Source of the DNA: Chloroflexota bacterium
Lineage (GTDB): Bacteria > Chloroflexota > Anaerolineae > SpSt-600
Assembly: GCA_011041825.1 (NCBI GenBank)
Contig: DRAO01000220.1
Span: 1-8,514 of the forward strand
Direction: 5' to 3'
Length of the DNA stretch: 8,514 nt
The notes beneath the pieces are model-generated. The model was not told where the DNA came from, searched no databases, and was given only the letters and a program-made list of their open reading frames with translations. Numbering within the stretch: position 1 is the first letter of the stretch; each line of letters begins with the position of its first letter. The translations under genes were made by a program, and so were the position numbers. This document shows, piece by piece, positions 1-5,926 of this stretch.

Positions 1-175
1 AAATGTCTCCCCGTGCGTAGAGCCTGGCTGCCAAATCCAGGCGCAAGTCTCTCCTGGCTGCCAGGAGAGTCAGCACGGCATCGTGCAGGAACTCTTCTTC
101 ACTAGAGTAATAGCCGCCCTCGGTAGCGACTTCTACGAATTCCTTCCACAAAGGTCGAGTTTTAACCAATGGCAT
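1..175 (-). CDS. UPF0175-like antitoxin, 3' part missing (runs off left edge)
   Basis: Reading leftward from ATG at 175-173, the frame stays open for 58 codons to the window edge. The start is set by GGGAGGT (181-187 on the opposite strand), with about 6 nt between GGAGG and ATG. The protein begins MPLVKTRPLWKEF. Residues 23-58 resemble the complete antitoxin at 1125-1442: Y-x-SEE, then DA (32-33), an A-x-x-DLR stretch (40-45) and A-x-x-x-Y (49-53). The ending LYARGDI is the segment that in UPF0175 proteins leads into the helix-turn-helix-like AA-x-x-AG-x-S region, which here lies off the edge. UPF0175 proteins are small DNA-binding antitoxins that usually precede a PIN-like toxin, so a partner toxin may lie just left of the window; that is inference. 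It has its own promoter (207-235). Confidence is good for a real gene and moderate for the family, because the diagnostic half is missing. Confidence 0.72.
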   Translation of the reverse strand, partial: MPLVKTRPLWKEFVEVATEGGYYSSEEEFLHDAVLTLLAARRDLRLDLAARLYARGDI

Positions 176-206
176 CCTTTACCTCCCAGCGCATATCTTC
201 ACCACA

Positions 207-235
207 ATACTATCACGGCGGGGCCAGAGTGTCAA
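207..235 (-). promoter_or_regulatory. Sigma-70-type promoter for the UPF0175-like gene at 1-175
   Basis: On the minus strand, a perfect -35 TTGACA (235-230) is followed by a 17-nt spacer and a -10 TAGTAT (212-207, 4 of 6 consensus positions). The bases before the -10 are TGA, giving an extended -10 (TGn). Transcription would start near position 200, leaving a leader of about 25 nt with the strong Shine-Dalgarno. This is a sequence match only. Confidence 0.72.
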
Positions 236-247
236 ATCCTTCCCCGT

Positions 248-263
248 GATTACGCGCGTAATC
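248..263. promoter_or_regulatory. 16-bp perfect palindrome, possible operator
   Basis: GATTACGCGCGTAATC is a perfect 16-bp palindrome, 12 bp upstream of the -35 of the leftward promoter at 207-235. A symmetric site there could bind a dimeric regulator, either the antitoxin itself or another factor. It sits within a wider inverted pair (GGCGGGGC at 217-224, GCCCCGCC at 264-271) that also brackets the promoter. No known binding motif is recognised. Confidence 0.4.
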
Positions 264-289
264 GCCCCGCCCAAAGGCAGGAAAACATC

Positions 290-328
290 AAAAGGCCCCG
301 GTTCTACTTATGGAACCGGGGCCTTTTT
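290..328 (-). terminator. Intrinsic terminator, potentially bidirectional, ending the small gene 336-503
   Basis: There is a perfect 15-bp inverted repeat, AAAAGGCCCCGGTTC at 290-304 and its complement at 313-327. The 8-nt loop could extend the stem by T-G and A-T pairs to a CTTA tetraloop. Read leftward, the GC-rich stem is followed by four T residues just 7 nt after the stop codon of the 55-codon gene. Read rightward it ends in TTTTT. No plus-strand gene ends here, so leftward use is the main one expected. Confidence 0.88.
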
Positions 329-335
329 GGCCTGG

Positions 336-503
336 CTATGCCGATGCGTGGAAATGAATCTGGATGGATTCGGTCTCAGTGACCACCTCTTCAAGCCTCA
401 TAGCTGCCTCCTCTGCCCGTGATTTAACCGATTGCGCCCTCTTTGACGGCTTCAAGCGAAGGATTTTCCGGAGCATTGACGAGAGCCTGTCCAGGAGCTC
501 CAT
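336..503 (-). CDS. Small protein of unknown function (55 aa)
   Basis: I do not recognise this protein. It starts MELLDRLSSMLRKILRLK (ATG at 503-501, stop TAG at 338-336). Residues 1-30 are strongly basic, with an amphipathic-looking helix (LLDRLSSMLRKILRL). Residues 30-46 are acidic (RAEEAAMRLEEVVTETE) and the tail is HFHASA. It has no signal peptide or membrane segment and no cysteines. The case for a real gene is its setting: a promoter (526-554) just upstream, a weak GGTGG-type ribosome site before the ATG, and an intrinsic terminator 7 nt after the stop, all between two clear terminators. The frame extends upstream as far as 620, but that part crosses the neighbouring gene's terminator and is unlikely to be translated. 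It could be a small regulator, a toxin-antitoxin component or an orphan remnant. The same transcript could instead be a small non-coding RNA. Confidence 0.5.
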   Translation of the reverse strand: MELLDRLSSMLRKILRLKPSKRAQSVKSRAEEAAMRLEEVVTETESIQIHFHASA

Positions 504-519
504 CTTGCCACCACTCTCA

Positions 520-538
520 CTCGTGATGGTATCACGAG
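520..538. promoter_or_regulatory. Palindromic operator-like site over the -10 of the small gene
   Basis: CTCGTGAT-GGT-ATCACGAG (plus strand) has perfect 8-bp arms and a 3-bp centre. It covers the whole proposed -10 hexamer (526-531) and the likely transcription start of the 336-503 gene, which is where a repressor dimer would block initiation. As RNA, the 5' end could also contribute to a hairpin. The regulator is unknown. Confidence 0.55.
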
Positions 539-554
539 CAGGAGTGTATCGCAA
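526..554 (-). promoter_or_regulatory. Promoter for the 55-codon gene
   Basis: On the minus strand, TTGCGA (554-549, 4 of 6) is followed by a 17-nt spacer and TACCAT (531-526, 4 of 6). TGA just before the -10 gives an extended -10, matching the promoters at 207-235 and 1475-1503. The predicted leader is about 16 nt. It lies about 20 bp past the terminator of the upstream toxin gene, as expected for an independent unit. The hexamers are only moderate matches. Confidence 0.5.
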
Positions 555-575
555 GGCGGGGAGGCGGCGCAAAGG

Positions 576-605
576 AAAAAAAGCCCCGGCGATGGGCCGG
601 GGCTT
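576..605 (-). terminator. Intrinsic terminator of the toxin-antitoxin operon
   Basis: Read leftward, a 10-bp GC-rich stem (596-605 pairing with 581-590) with a 5-nt loop (591-595) is followed by a run of seven T residues (complement of A576-A582). It lies about 20 nt after the stop codon of the DUF3368 toxin gene (626), a textbook placement. Confidence 0.92.
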
Positions 606-625
606 GCTAGTCGAGTCCAATTTCT

Positions 626-1141
626 CTAATCAACGTTTCTTCCACCTTTCACCAGCGCCTCTAAACTATCAACCGGGGAACGATACCTGGCTTTCATCAC
701 CATCTGCTTTAGAAGTTCATCAGCTTCTTTTAAACTCAGATGCCCTTTCTTGATAGCAAGGAGAAGGATACCCAATGTCCCTGAATACCGCGCTTTCAAA
801 CGGTCGGCGTGCCGTCTGGCTGCCCGGTCATCGGTGAGGAATCCCCATTTTCGGTGCAGAGCAATGGCCAGGGACATCGCCTCTCCACGCTGAAGCTTGC
901 CGGGCATTCTTCTATACAAGCGCCATTCTTCTTCCCCTTTCAGGGTGGTAAGGTCAAAAATCCCTTCATCCAGGGCCTTATCTACTTCGGCCAGGAACTC
1001 ATATCCTTCCTCAAGACCCCTTTGTATCTCCTCATAGACCGCGGAAGCCAGGTAGAGTTCATCGCCAAGGAGCTTCAATAAGTCCAGGCGTTTTACGGCA
1101 GCCAGGTTGGAGAGAACCGTGGCATCAATTAGCACCGGCAC
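626..1141 (-). CDS. DUF3368 / PIN-like toxin of a type II toxin-antitoxin pair
   Basis: The product is 171 aa. It matches the DUF3368 family, PIN-fold proteins related to VapC and presumed to be metal-dependent ribonucleases. Visible family features are D6 in the N-terminal strand (VLIDATVLSNL), EE at 37-38 after the second strand (AVYEEI), E87 in GEAMSLAIAL, and D104-D105 in LTDDRAARRHA. These supply the acidic residues expected for the metal site. The conserved GTLGIL (121-126) and AIKKG are typical of the family. The start is GTG at 1141-1139, inside the last codons of the antitoxin gene (17-nt overlap), with GAGGAG about 7 nt upstream. Translation is therefore probably coupled to the antitoxin. 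The gene ends just before a strong terminator. Ribonuclease activity is inferred from the fold; the acidic residues look intact, so the toxin may be functional. Confidence 0.85.
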   Translation of the reverse strand: MPVLIDATVLSNLAAVKRLDLLKLLGDELYLASAVYEEIQRGLEEGYEFLAEVDKALDEGIFDLTTLKGEEEWRLYRRMPGKLQRGEAMSLAIALHRKWGFLTDDRAARRHADRLKARYSGTLGILLLAIKKGHLSLKEADELLKQMVMKARYRSPVDSLEALVKGGRNVD

Positions 1142-1442
1142 CCGCCCACTCCTCCAGCACGGCCAGTTCTTTACGGGCTTCCTCCGCAGACTCAGGACCC
1201 AGGCGGAGGGGAACCCCGTGTTGTTCTAATATCTCCTTCATACGTTCCAGGCTTACCCCAGCAATGGCAGCGGCCTTGGCCAGGGTTATTTCCTCATCGG
1301 TGCGGTAACGGTGAACGGCTACGGCGATGCGAAGATCAGGATGAGCCAGCAGGAAATGGCGGAAAGCATCTTCTATCACCTTCTCCTCGCTATCATAAAG
1401 CCGTGCCTCTACCAGGTCCTTAATATTGACTTGCAGAGCCAT
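1125..1442 (-). CDS. UPF0175-family antitoxin paired with the DUF3368 toxin
   Basis: The product is 105 aa, a normal length for UPF0175. The start is ATG at 1442-1440, beginning MALQVNIKDLVEARLY, preceded by GGAGGTGA with about 7 nt spacing. The frame is open further upstream, but an earlier start would place the promoter inside the gene and lacks a ribosome site. Residues 16-46 (YDSEEKVIEDAF, then the DLRIAVAVHRY stretch) lead into a helix-turn-helix-like segment around 52-78, including ITLAKAAAIAGVS and ERMKEILEQHGVP. This is the family hallmark. The C-terminus (83-100, acidic, ending EEWAGAGAN) is the likely toxin-binding tail. Such antitoxins usually neutralise the toxin and repress their own operon; that is family knowledge, not visible here. 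The gene overlaps the toxin start by 17 nt. Residues 16-46 resemble the partial gene at 1-175. Confidence 0.85.
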   Translation of the reverse strand: MALQVNIKDLVEARLYDSEEKVIEDAFRHFLLAHPDLRIAVAVHRYRTDEEITLAKAAAIAGVSLERMKEILEQHGVPLRLGPESAEEARKELAVLEEWAGAGAN

Positions 1443-1474
1443 TGCGCTCACCTCCATCGTCGTGCGCTGCACAT

Positions 1475-1503
1475 AGTATAACACAAAGCCGGGCGAGTGG
1501 CAA
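1475..1503 (-). promoter_or_regulatory. Promoter of the toxin-antitoxin operon
   Basis: On the minus strand, TTGCCA (1503-1498, 5 of 6) is followed by a 17-nt spacer and TATACT (1480-1475, 5 of 6), with TGT before the -10 (extended -10). The start would be near 1468, giving a leader of about 26 nt carrying GGAGGTGA. A short dyad, GTGC-GCT-GCAC (1462-1472), covers the predicted start and is a candidate autoregulatory operator, though its 4-bp arms are weak evidence. Confidence 0.78.
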
Positions 1504-1517
1504 AGCATAGTAGTGTT

Positions 1518-1631
1518 TCCGTCAAAGCTAAAACTCCTCACTTTTGACAAGGCCAAACTTTCCCACTTTGACCTTAATGGATATGGGGAGATTTAGCTTT
1601 GACAAACCCGGGGATTCCCGACTTTGACGGA
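1518..1631. repeat. Cluster of GTCAAA/TTTGAC repeats, possible IS21-type end or MITE-like remnant
   Basis: TTTGAC occurs at 1543-1548, 1567-1572, 1598-1603 and 1623-1628 (24, 31 and 25 bp apart), and the inverse GTCAAA at 1521-1526. The outer ends are a perfect 10-bp inverted repeat (TCCGTCAAAG 1518-1527, CTTTGACGGA 1622-1631). Inside is a 17-bp inverted pair with one mismatch (1521-1537 against 1587-1603). Three copies share a CCC/CTC-ACTTTGAC extension. IS21-family elements are known for multiple internal repeats of this general kind at their ends, so a transposon-derived remnant is plausible. No transposase fragment or clear target duplication is seen. An array of regulator sites between the divergent promoters is the alternative. 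Confidence 0.6.
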
Positions 1632-1647
1632 GCAAATCGGTTAGCAT

Positions 1648-1676
1648 TTGCCTCTTATCCATAGATGTTGTAAAAT
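1648..1676 (+). promoter_or_regulatory. Promoter of the polysaccharide operon
   Basis: TTGCCT (1648-1653, 4 of 6) is followed by a 17-nt spacer and TAAAAT (1671-1676, 5 of 6). Initiation would be near 1683, leaving a leader of about 22 nt with GGAGGA at 1697-1702, only 3-4 nt from the ATG at 1706. The TTTGAC repeat cluster ends 16 bp upstream of the -35, so anything bound there could influence this operon. Confidence 0.68.
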
Positions 1677-1705
1677 TGTAATAACTTTCAAGGCACGGAG
1701 GATTT

Positions 1706-2674
1706 ATGAGAGCTCTGGTCACTGGAGGGGCAGGGTTCATCGGTTCTCATCTGGTGGATGAACTCATAGCCCAGGGATATACTGTCACGGTGCTGGATGA
1801 CCTCTCTCAGGGTAAGAAGGAGAACATAGCTCACCACATACCGGGGCCTTCACTACACTTTGTTGAGGGAAGCGTGACCGACCCTGCTCTGGTCGAGAGC
1901 TTGGTCTCGGAAGCAGACGTAGTATATCACCTTGCTGCTGTGGTGGGGGTCTATTATGTGCTTCGTGATCCGCTCAGGACAATCTATGTCAACACGGTAG
2001 GTACCGAGGTGGTGTTAAGGGCTGCCTTCCAGCATAGGAAGCGGGCATTGGTAGCCTCCTCCTCGGAAGTTTATGGCAAGAGCGATGCCCTTCCCCTATC
2101 GGAAAACAATGATGGTGTTTTCGGTCCCCCCCAGGTAACCCGTTGGTGCTATGCCCTCTCCAAAGCCCTGGATGAGCACCTGGCTCTTGCTTACTGCAAG
2201 AAAGGGCTGGAAGTCTCCGTGGTGCGCTATTTCAATGCCTATGGCCCTCGTTTAGACCCCCTCGGTTATGGGAGCGTGATCGCCCGCTTTATCACCCAAG
2301 CTCTGGAGGGGAAACCCATCACTGTGTATGGTGATGGCTCTCAGACCCGCTCCTTCACCTATGTATCTGATACGGTGCAGGGGACCATATTGGCCGCCTC
2401 GCTCCCTCAAGCAGTGGGCAATGTGTTCAACATTGGTAACGGCAGGGAAACCTCCGTCCTGCAGGTGGCTCAACTCGTAAAGGAGATGACCGGCTCCCCT
2501 TCGCCGATTGTATTTGTCCCCTATGAAGAGGCTTACGGCTCTAACTTTGAGGAATCGCTGCATCGCCTTCCAGACACCTCCAAAGCGGAAAAGCTCCTGG
2601 GCTTCAAAGCCAAGGTGCCTCTTGAGGAGGGGCTTAAGAGGACTATAGCTTGGTTCAGGGAGAATATGCGATGA
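1706..2674 (+). CDS. NAD-dependent nucleotide-sugar epimerase/dehydratase (extended SDR)
   Basis: The product is 322 aa, a usual length for an extended short-chain dehydrogenase acting on nucleotide sugars in the cytoplasm. Visible features are the NAD-binding Gly motif TGGAGFIGS (6-14), acidic DD at 31-32 for the adenosine ribose, HLAA (75-78), the SSSEVYG strand (118-124), the catalytic Y149-x-x-x-K153 pair (CYALSK), the RYFNAYGPR substrate-site strand (174-182) and the DGSQTRSFTYVSD loop (210-222). SEVYG and the DGSQTRSF loop are closer to UDP-glucuronate decarboxylase/ArnA-type and related epimerases than to classical GalE, but the exact substrate cannot be read from the sequence. It is the first gene of the operon. 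Its TGA overlaps the ATG of the ligase gene (ATGA), implying coupled translation. It probably supplies an activated sugar for the glycan built by the genes downstream. Confidence 0.88.
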   Translation: MRALVTGGAGFIGSHLVDELIAQGYTVTVLDDLSQGKKENIAHHIPGPSLHFVEGSVTDPALVESLVSEADVVYHLAAVVGVYYVLRDPLRTIYVNTVGTEVVLRAAFQHRKRALVASSSEVYGKSDALPLSENNDGVFGPPQVTRWCYALSKALDEHLALAYCKKGLEVSVVRYFNAYGPRLDPLGYGSVIARFITQALEGKPITVYGDGSQTRSFTYVSDTVQGTILAASLPQAVGNVFNIGNGRETSVLQVAQLVKEMTGSPSPIVFVPYEEAYGSNFEESLHRLPDTSKAEKLLGFKAKVPLEEGLKRTIAWFRENMR

Positions 2675-5600
2675 GCAGAAGTAAAGTGGCGGTTTTTTGT
2701 GAGCGCATTATCGAAGCAGGGTGGTTGGCGGCTGTTATTGTGGAGCCTCTTTTCTTTAACATTTATTCCCAGCGGGTGTTTGAGCCTGATAAGCTGAGCA
2801 TTTTGCGCTCCATAGCCTTGGTTATGGTAGCGGCTTGGTTGGTCAAGCTGGCAGAAGAAGGCTTCCGAGGCCAACGCCCTCTCAAACAGTGGATAAAGGA
2901 GACCCCCCTTGTCCTCCCCACCCTGCTCCTGGTCGGCGTCTACATCCTCTCCACCATCACTTCCATTGCCCCGCATATAAGCCTGTGGGGCTCCTATCAG
3001 CGCTTACAGGGCACCTATACCACCCTCTCCTACATTGTGGTCTTCTTCCTGACGTTGCTCCACCTGCGCAGGAGGGAGCAACTGGAACGCCTTATCACCG
3101 TCATCATCATCACCAGCCTGCCCATATCCATCTACGGCATCGTCCAGCACCTGGGGAAGGACCCCCTCCCTTGGGGTGGGGATGTCACCAGGCGGGTGGC
3201 CTCCAATATGGGTAATGCCATCTTCGTGGCCGCTTATCTCATAATGGCCTTCTTCCTCACTCTGGAGAGGCTCATACGCTTTCTGGGGGCGTTGCTGAGA
3301 GAGGAGGAAGCTAAGGGCACTATCCAGGCCATCATTGGAGGAGCTTATCTGTTCATCCTTATAGTGCAGCTTATGTGCATCTTCTTCAGCAAGAGCCGTG
3401 GCCCTTGGGTTGGTCTTCTGGGCGGGCTTTACATCTTTATGCTGGTTTACCTGGTGGCTTTGCGGCGCCAGGCCGAACCGGGCCCTTTGAGGAAAGAGGA
3501 GTTAGGTAAGGCTGGCATCTTCGCCCTGGCAAGCCTCCCGGTTGGAGCCCTGCCTGCCTATGGAGTTATGGCTTTCCTGCGTAAGGGATTGCGGTGGCTG
3601 TGGCTGAGCTGGGTGCTCCAGACCATCCTGGGGATGGCCTTCCTCGTGGCCCTTAACATCCCAAACACCCCTCTGGAGCCGCTGAGGAAGATGCCCTATC
3701 TGGGCAGGCTGGGAGAAGTCTTCGAAATCTCCAAGGGCACCGGACGGGTGCGAGTCCTAATATGGGAGGGGGCTGTCAAGCTCATCTCTCCCCACAAGCC
3801 CCTTTGGTCCCCCACAAGCGGCTATGATGGGCTCAACCTTTTCCGCCCCCTCATAGGCTACGGCCCTGAGACGATGCACGTGGCCTACAACCCATTCTAC
3901 CCACCCGACCTGGCCCACTATGAAGCCCGCAACGCTTCACCTGACCGCTCTCACAACGAGACCTTCGACGCTTTTGTGACTACAGGGCTGATAGGGTTTA
4001 TCGTTTACATCACCCTTTTCGGGAGCATCTTCTATTACGGGCTTAAATGGCTCGGCTTTGTCCAGAACGATAGGCAGCGGAATTTACTCCTCGCCTTTAT
4101 GGGAGGGGGAGGATTCCTGGGCTTTATAACGCCCTTCCTGATTGAGAGGAGCTTCAGGTTTTCGGGGGTTGGCATCCCCACCGGTATTATCCTGGGCCTG
4201 GCCTTTTACGTTATGGTGATGGCTTTCTCGATGCCTACAGGCGGCGGGGAGCCCATAGGTGCCAGGATTTCCCTCATCATCGCTCTGCTGGCGACCATTA
4301 TCGCCCATTTCATCGAAATCCACTTTGGGATTGCTATCGCCGCTACCCGGACCTATTTCTGGACGCTTTCGGCGGTGTTGGTAGTCCTCGGTATGCGGTG
4401 GATTCCCCTGGAGCCCGAGCCGACGCCTAAGCCGGAACCGGAATCCCGGGTGAAGCGCAAACGACGCCGACGCCACCGCTCCCTCCCAAATCTGGAAGGC
4501 AGGCCCTCGCCTGTGATCTATGTGGTAGCCTTTTCCCTGTTGATGGCTTTCATCCTCAGCACGATGTTCTTTGATTACACCACCAACCAGCTTGGCAAGA
4601 CCGATGCCCTCTCCATCCTCAAGGCTTCCCTGACCACCAGGATGAGCAAGGGTAAGCCTGTGACCTCGCTGGCGATGCTGTGGCTGTTCTTCTTCACCTG
4701 GCTGGTAGGAGGGATAACAGCAGGGTCACAATTCAGCCTGGAGGCCAAGGACTACAGAGCGAGCACCTGGTTCAAGGGGTTTGCCATTTACAGCCTCATT
4801 ACAATCCCGTTACCCTTAATTTTCGCCCTCTTCCACGCCTCTCACCTGAAGCCGGGAGCTAATGTGCTCGATACCATCACTTATTATTACATCTCCGTGT
4901 TCGTGTATATGCTGTTGGTGGCCATACTGCTCCTGTGGGAGAGGCCTCTCCCCCAAAGGGCCACTTTCCGCCCTATCGCTTGGGTTCCCACCACCCTTAT
5001 AAGCATTGTAATCCTCCCGTTCCTTATCTATGCCACCAACCTGAGCATCATCCAGGCCGACATCATATACAAACAGGGCTTCTCCCTGGACAACATGCAC
5101 CAATGGGCTAAAAGCGCCATCCTGCACAATCGGGCCATTCAATTGGCTCCCACGCAGGATTATTATTACCTCTTCCTGGGGAGGGCTCTTCTGGAGCAGG
5201 CCAAAACCATAAAGGACCCTGCCCAGAGGGAGGCTAAGCTTAAGGAAACCGAGAGGATTCTCCTGAAGGCCAGGGAACTTAACCCCTATAACACCGACCA
5301 TACCGCCAACCTGGCTCGGCTGTACAGGACCTGGGCCGAGTTGACCAATGACAAGGAGAAGCGCCAGGAATATCTGCAAAAATCCGCAGAATTCTACGCT
5401 GAGGCGACACGCCTCAGCCCCAATAATGCTCAGCTTTACAATGAGTGGGCCCTGGTGTATATGATTATGGGCGATAAGGAAAAGGCCCTGGAGAAGTTGA
5501 AGAAATCCCTCGCCCTTGATGACCAATATGACCAGACTTACCTTCTCTTGGGCGATTATTACCGGAACGCCAAGAAGTGGGCAGAGGCGGCTAAAGCTTA

Positions 5601-5892
5601 CGAGAAGGCGGTGGAATTAGCCCCCCGCAGGGTGCAAGCTTACAGTGCCCTGGGGTTTGTCTACGCCCAGATGGGGCAACTTGATAAGGCCATAGAAGCC
5701 AACAAGAAGGTGCTGGAGCTATCCCCTAATGATTACATAAGCCACCGCAACCTTGCCCTCCTCTATGGGCAACTGGGACGGTTGGATGAAGCTCTTGTTG
5801 AAGCCCAGAAGGCATTGGAACTGGCTCCTGAAAAAGACAAGCAGGCCCTGGAGAACTTCATCGCCCAGTTAAAGAGGCAGAAGGGCTCGTAG
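2671..5892 (+). CDS. Large multi-pass O-antigen ligase/polymerase-like protein (Wzy_C) with C-terminal TPRs
   Basis: The product is 1073 aa from ATG 2671, which overlaps the previous stop (ATGA) with AGGGAG 8 nt upstream. A TTG at 2650 would add 7 residues but lies inside the epimerase gene without a better ribosome site. Residues about 15-575 form a hydrophobic block of roughly 14-15 membrane segments. A large loop between the segments near 330 and 433 ends in SPDRSHNETFDAF (423-435), the HN-containing signature seen in the Wzy_C/WaaL/PglL superfamily. These membrane enzymes move lipid-linked glycans to lipid, protein or growing chains outside the cytoplasm. A Pro/Glu stretch and basic patch KRKRRRRHR (595-603) follow, probably cytoplasmic, then about five more membrane segments (612-790). 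The C-terminus holds four consecutive 34-residue TPRs (920-1055) plus degenerate ones from about 810. Family is secure; polymerase versus ligase activity, and the acceptor, are not. Confidence 0.85.
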   Translation: MSRSKVAVFCERIIEAGWLAAVIVEPLFFNIYSQRVFEPDKLSILRSIALVMVAAWLVKLAEEGFRGQRPLKQWIKETPLVLPTLLLVGVYILSTITSIAPHISLWGSYQRLQGTYTTLSYIVVFFLTLLHLRRREQLERLITVIIITSLPISIYGIVQHLGKDPLPWGGDVTRRVASNMGNAIFVAAYLIMAFFLTLERLIRFLGALLREEEAKGTIQAIIGGAYLFILIVQLMCIFFSKSRGPWVGLLGGLYIFMLVYLVALRRQAEPGPLRKEELGKAGIFALASLPVGALPAYGVMAFLRKGLRWLWLSWVLQTILGMAFLVALNIPNTPLEPLRKMPYLGRLGEVFEISKGTGRVRVLIWEGAVKLISPHKPLWSPTSGYDGLNLFRPLIGYGPETMHVAYNPFYPPDLAHYEARNASPDRSHNETFDAFVTTGLIGFIVYITLFGSIFYYGLKWLGFVQNDRQRNLLLAFMGGGGFLGFITPFLIERSFRFSGVGIPTGIILGLAFYVMVMAFSMPTGGGEPIGARISLIIALLATIIAHFIEIHFGIAIAATRTYFWTLSAVLVVLGMRWIPLEPEPTPKPEPESRVKRKRRRRHRSLPNLEGRPSPVIYVVAFSLLMAFILSTMFFDYTTNQLGKTDALSILKASLTTRMSKGKPVTSLAMLWLFFFTWLVGGITAGSQFSLEAKDYRASTWFKGFAIYSLITIPLPLIFALFHASHLKPGANVLDTITYYYISVFVYMLLVAILLLWERPLPQRATFRPIAWVPTTLISIVILPFLIYATNLSIIQADIIYKQGFSLDNMHQWAKSAILHNRAIQLAPTQDYYYLFLGRALLEQAKTIKDPAQREAKLKETERILLKARELNPYNTDHTANLARLYRTWAELTNDKEKRQEYLQKSAEFYAEATRLSPNNAQLYNEWALVYMIMGDKEKALEKLKKSLALDDQYDQTYLLLGDYYRNAKKWAEAAKAYEKAVELAPRRVQAYSALGFVYAQMGQLDKAIEANKKVLELSPNDYISHRNLALLYGQLGRLDEALVEAQKALELAPEKDKQALENFIAQLKRQKGS

Positions 5893-5926
5893 GGCTAGCG
5901 CTATCTGGAGAAGAAGGTGAAGGAAG

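Noticed and set aside
23..69. Repeated CCTGGCTGCC (23-32, 53-62) and a near-perfect 21-bp palindrome (49-69)
   Set aside because: Both lie inside the UPF0175-like coding region and follow from two LAAR peptide copies written with similar codons. A regulatory role is not needed to explain them.
364..753. 129-codon rightward frame over the small gene and toxin 3' end
   Set aside because: It crosses two strong terminators and overlaps better supported leftward genes. The residues are low-complexity Ser/Arg/Leu.
1518..1631. CRISPR array
   Set aside because: The repeat cores are only 6-12 bp, spacing is irregular and orientation mixed, and no cas genes are nearby.
1528..1740. 70-codon leftward frame across the repeat cluster and into the epimerase start
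   Set aside because: It has no ribosome site, its residues come from the GTCAAA repeats (repeated SK/VK pairs), and it overlaps the operon promoter and leader.
4816..5526. 236-codon frame antisense to the TPR region of the ligase gene
   Set aside because: It is a mirror of a repetitive helical coding sequence, with no recognisable domain or start signal.
5893..5926. Short palindrome TAGCGCTA between the ligase and transferase genes
   Set aside because: It is 8 bp only, has no stem plus T-run and no promoter-like hexamers. It looks like ordinary operon spacing.
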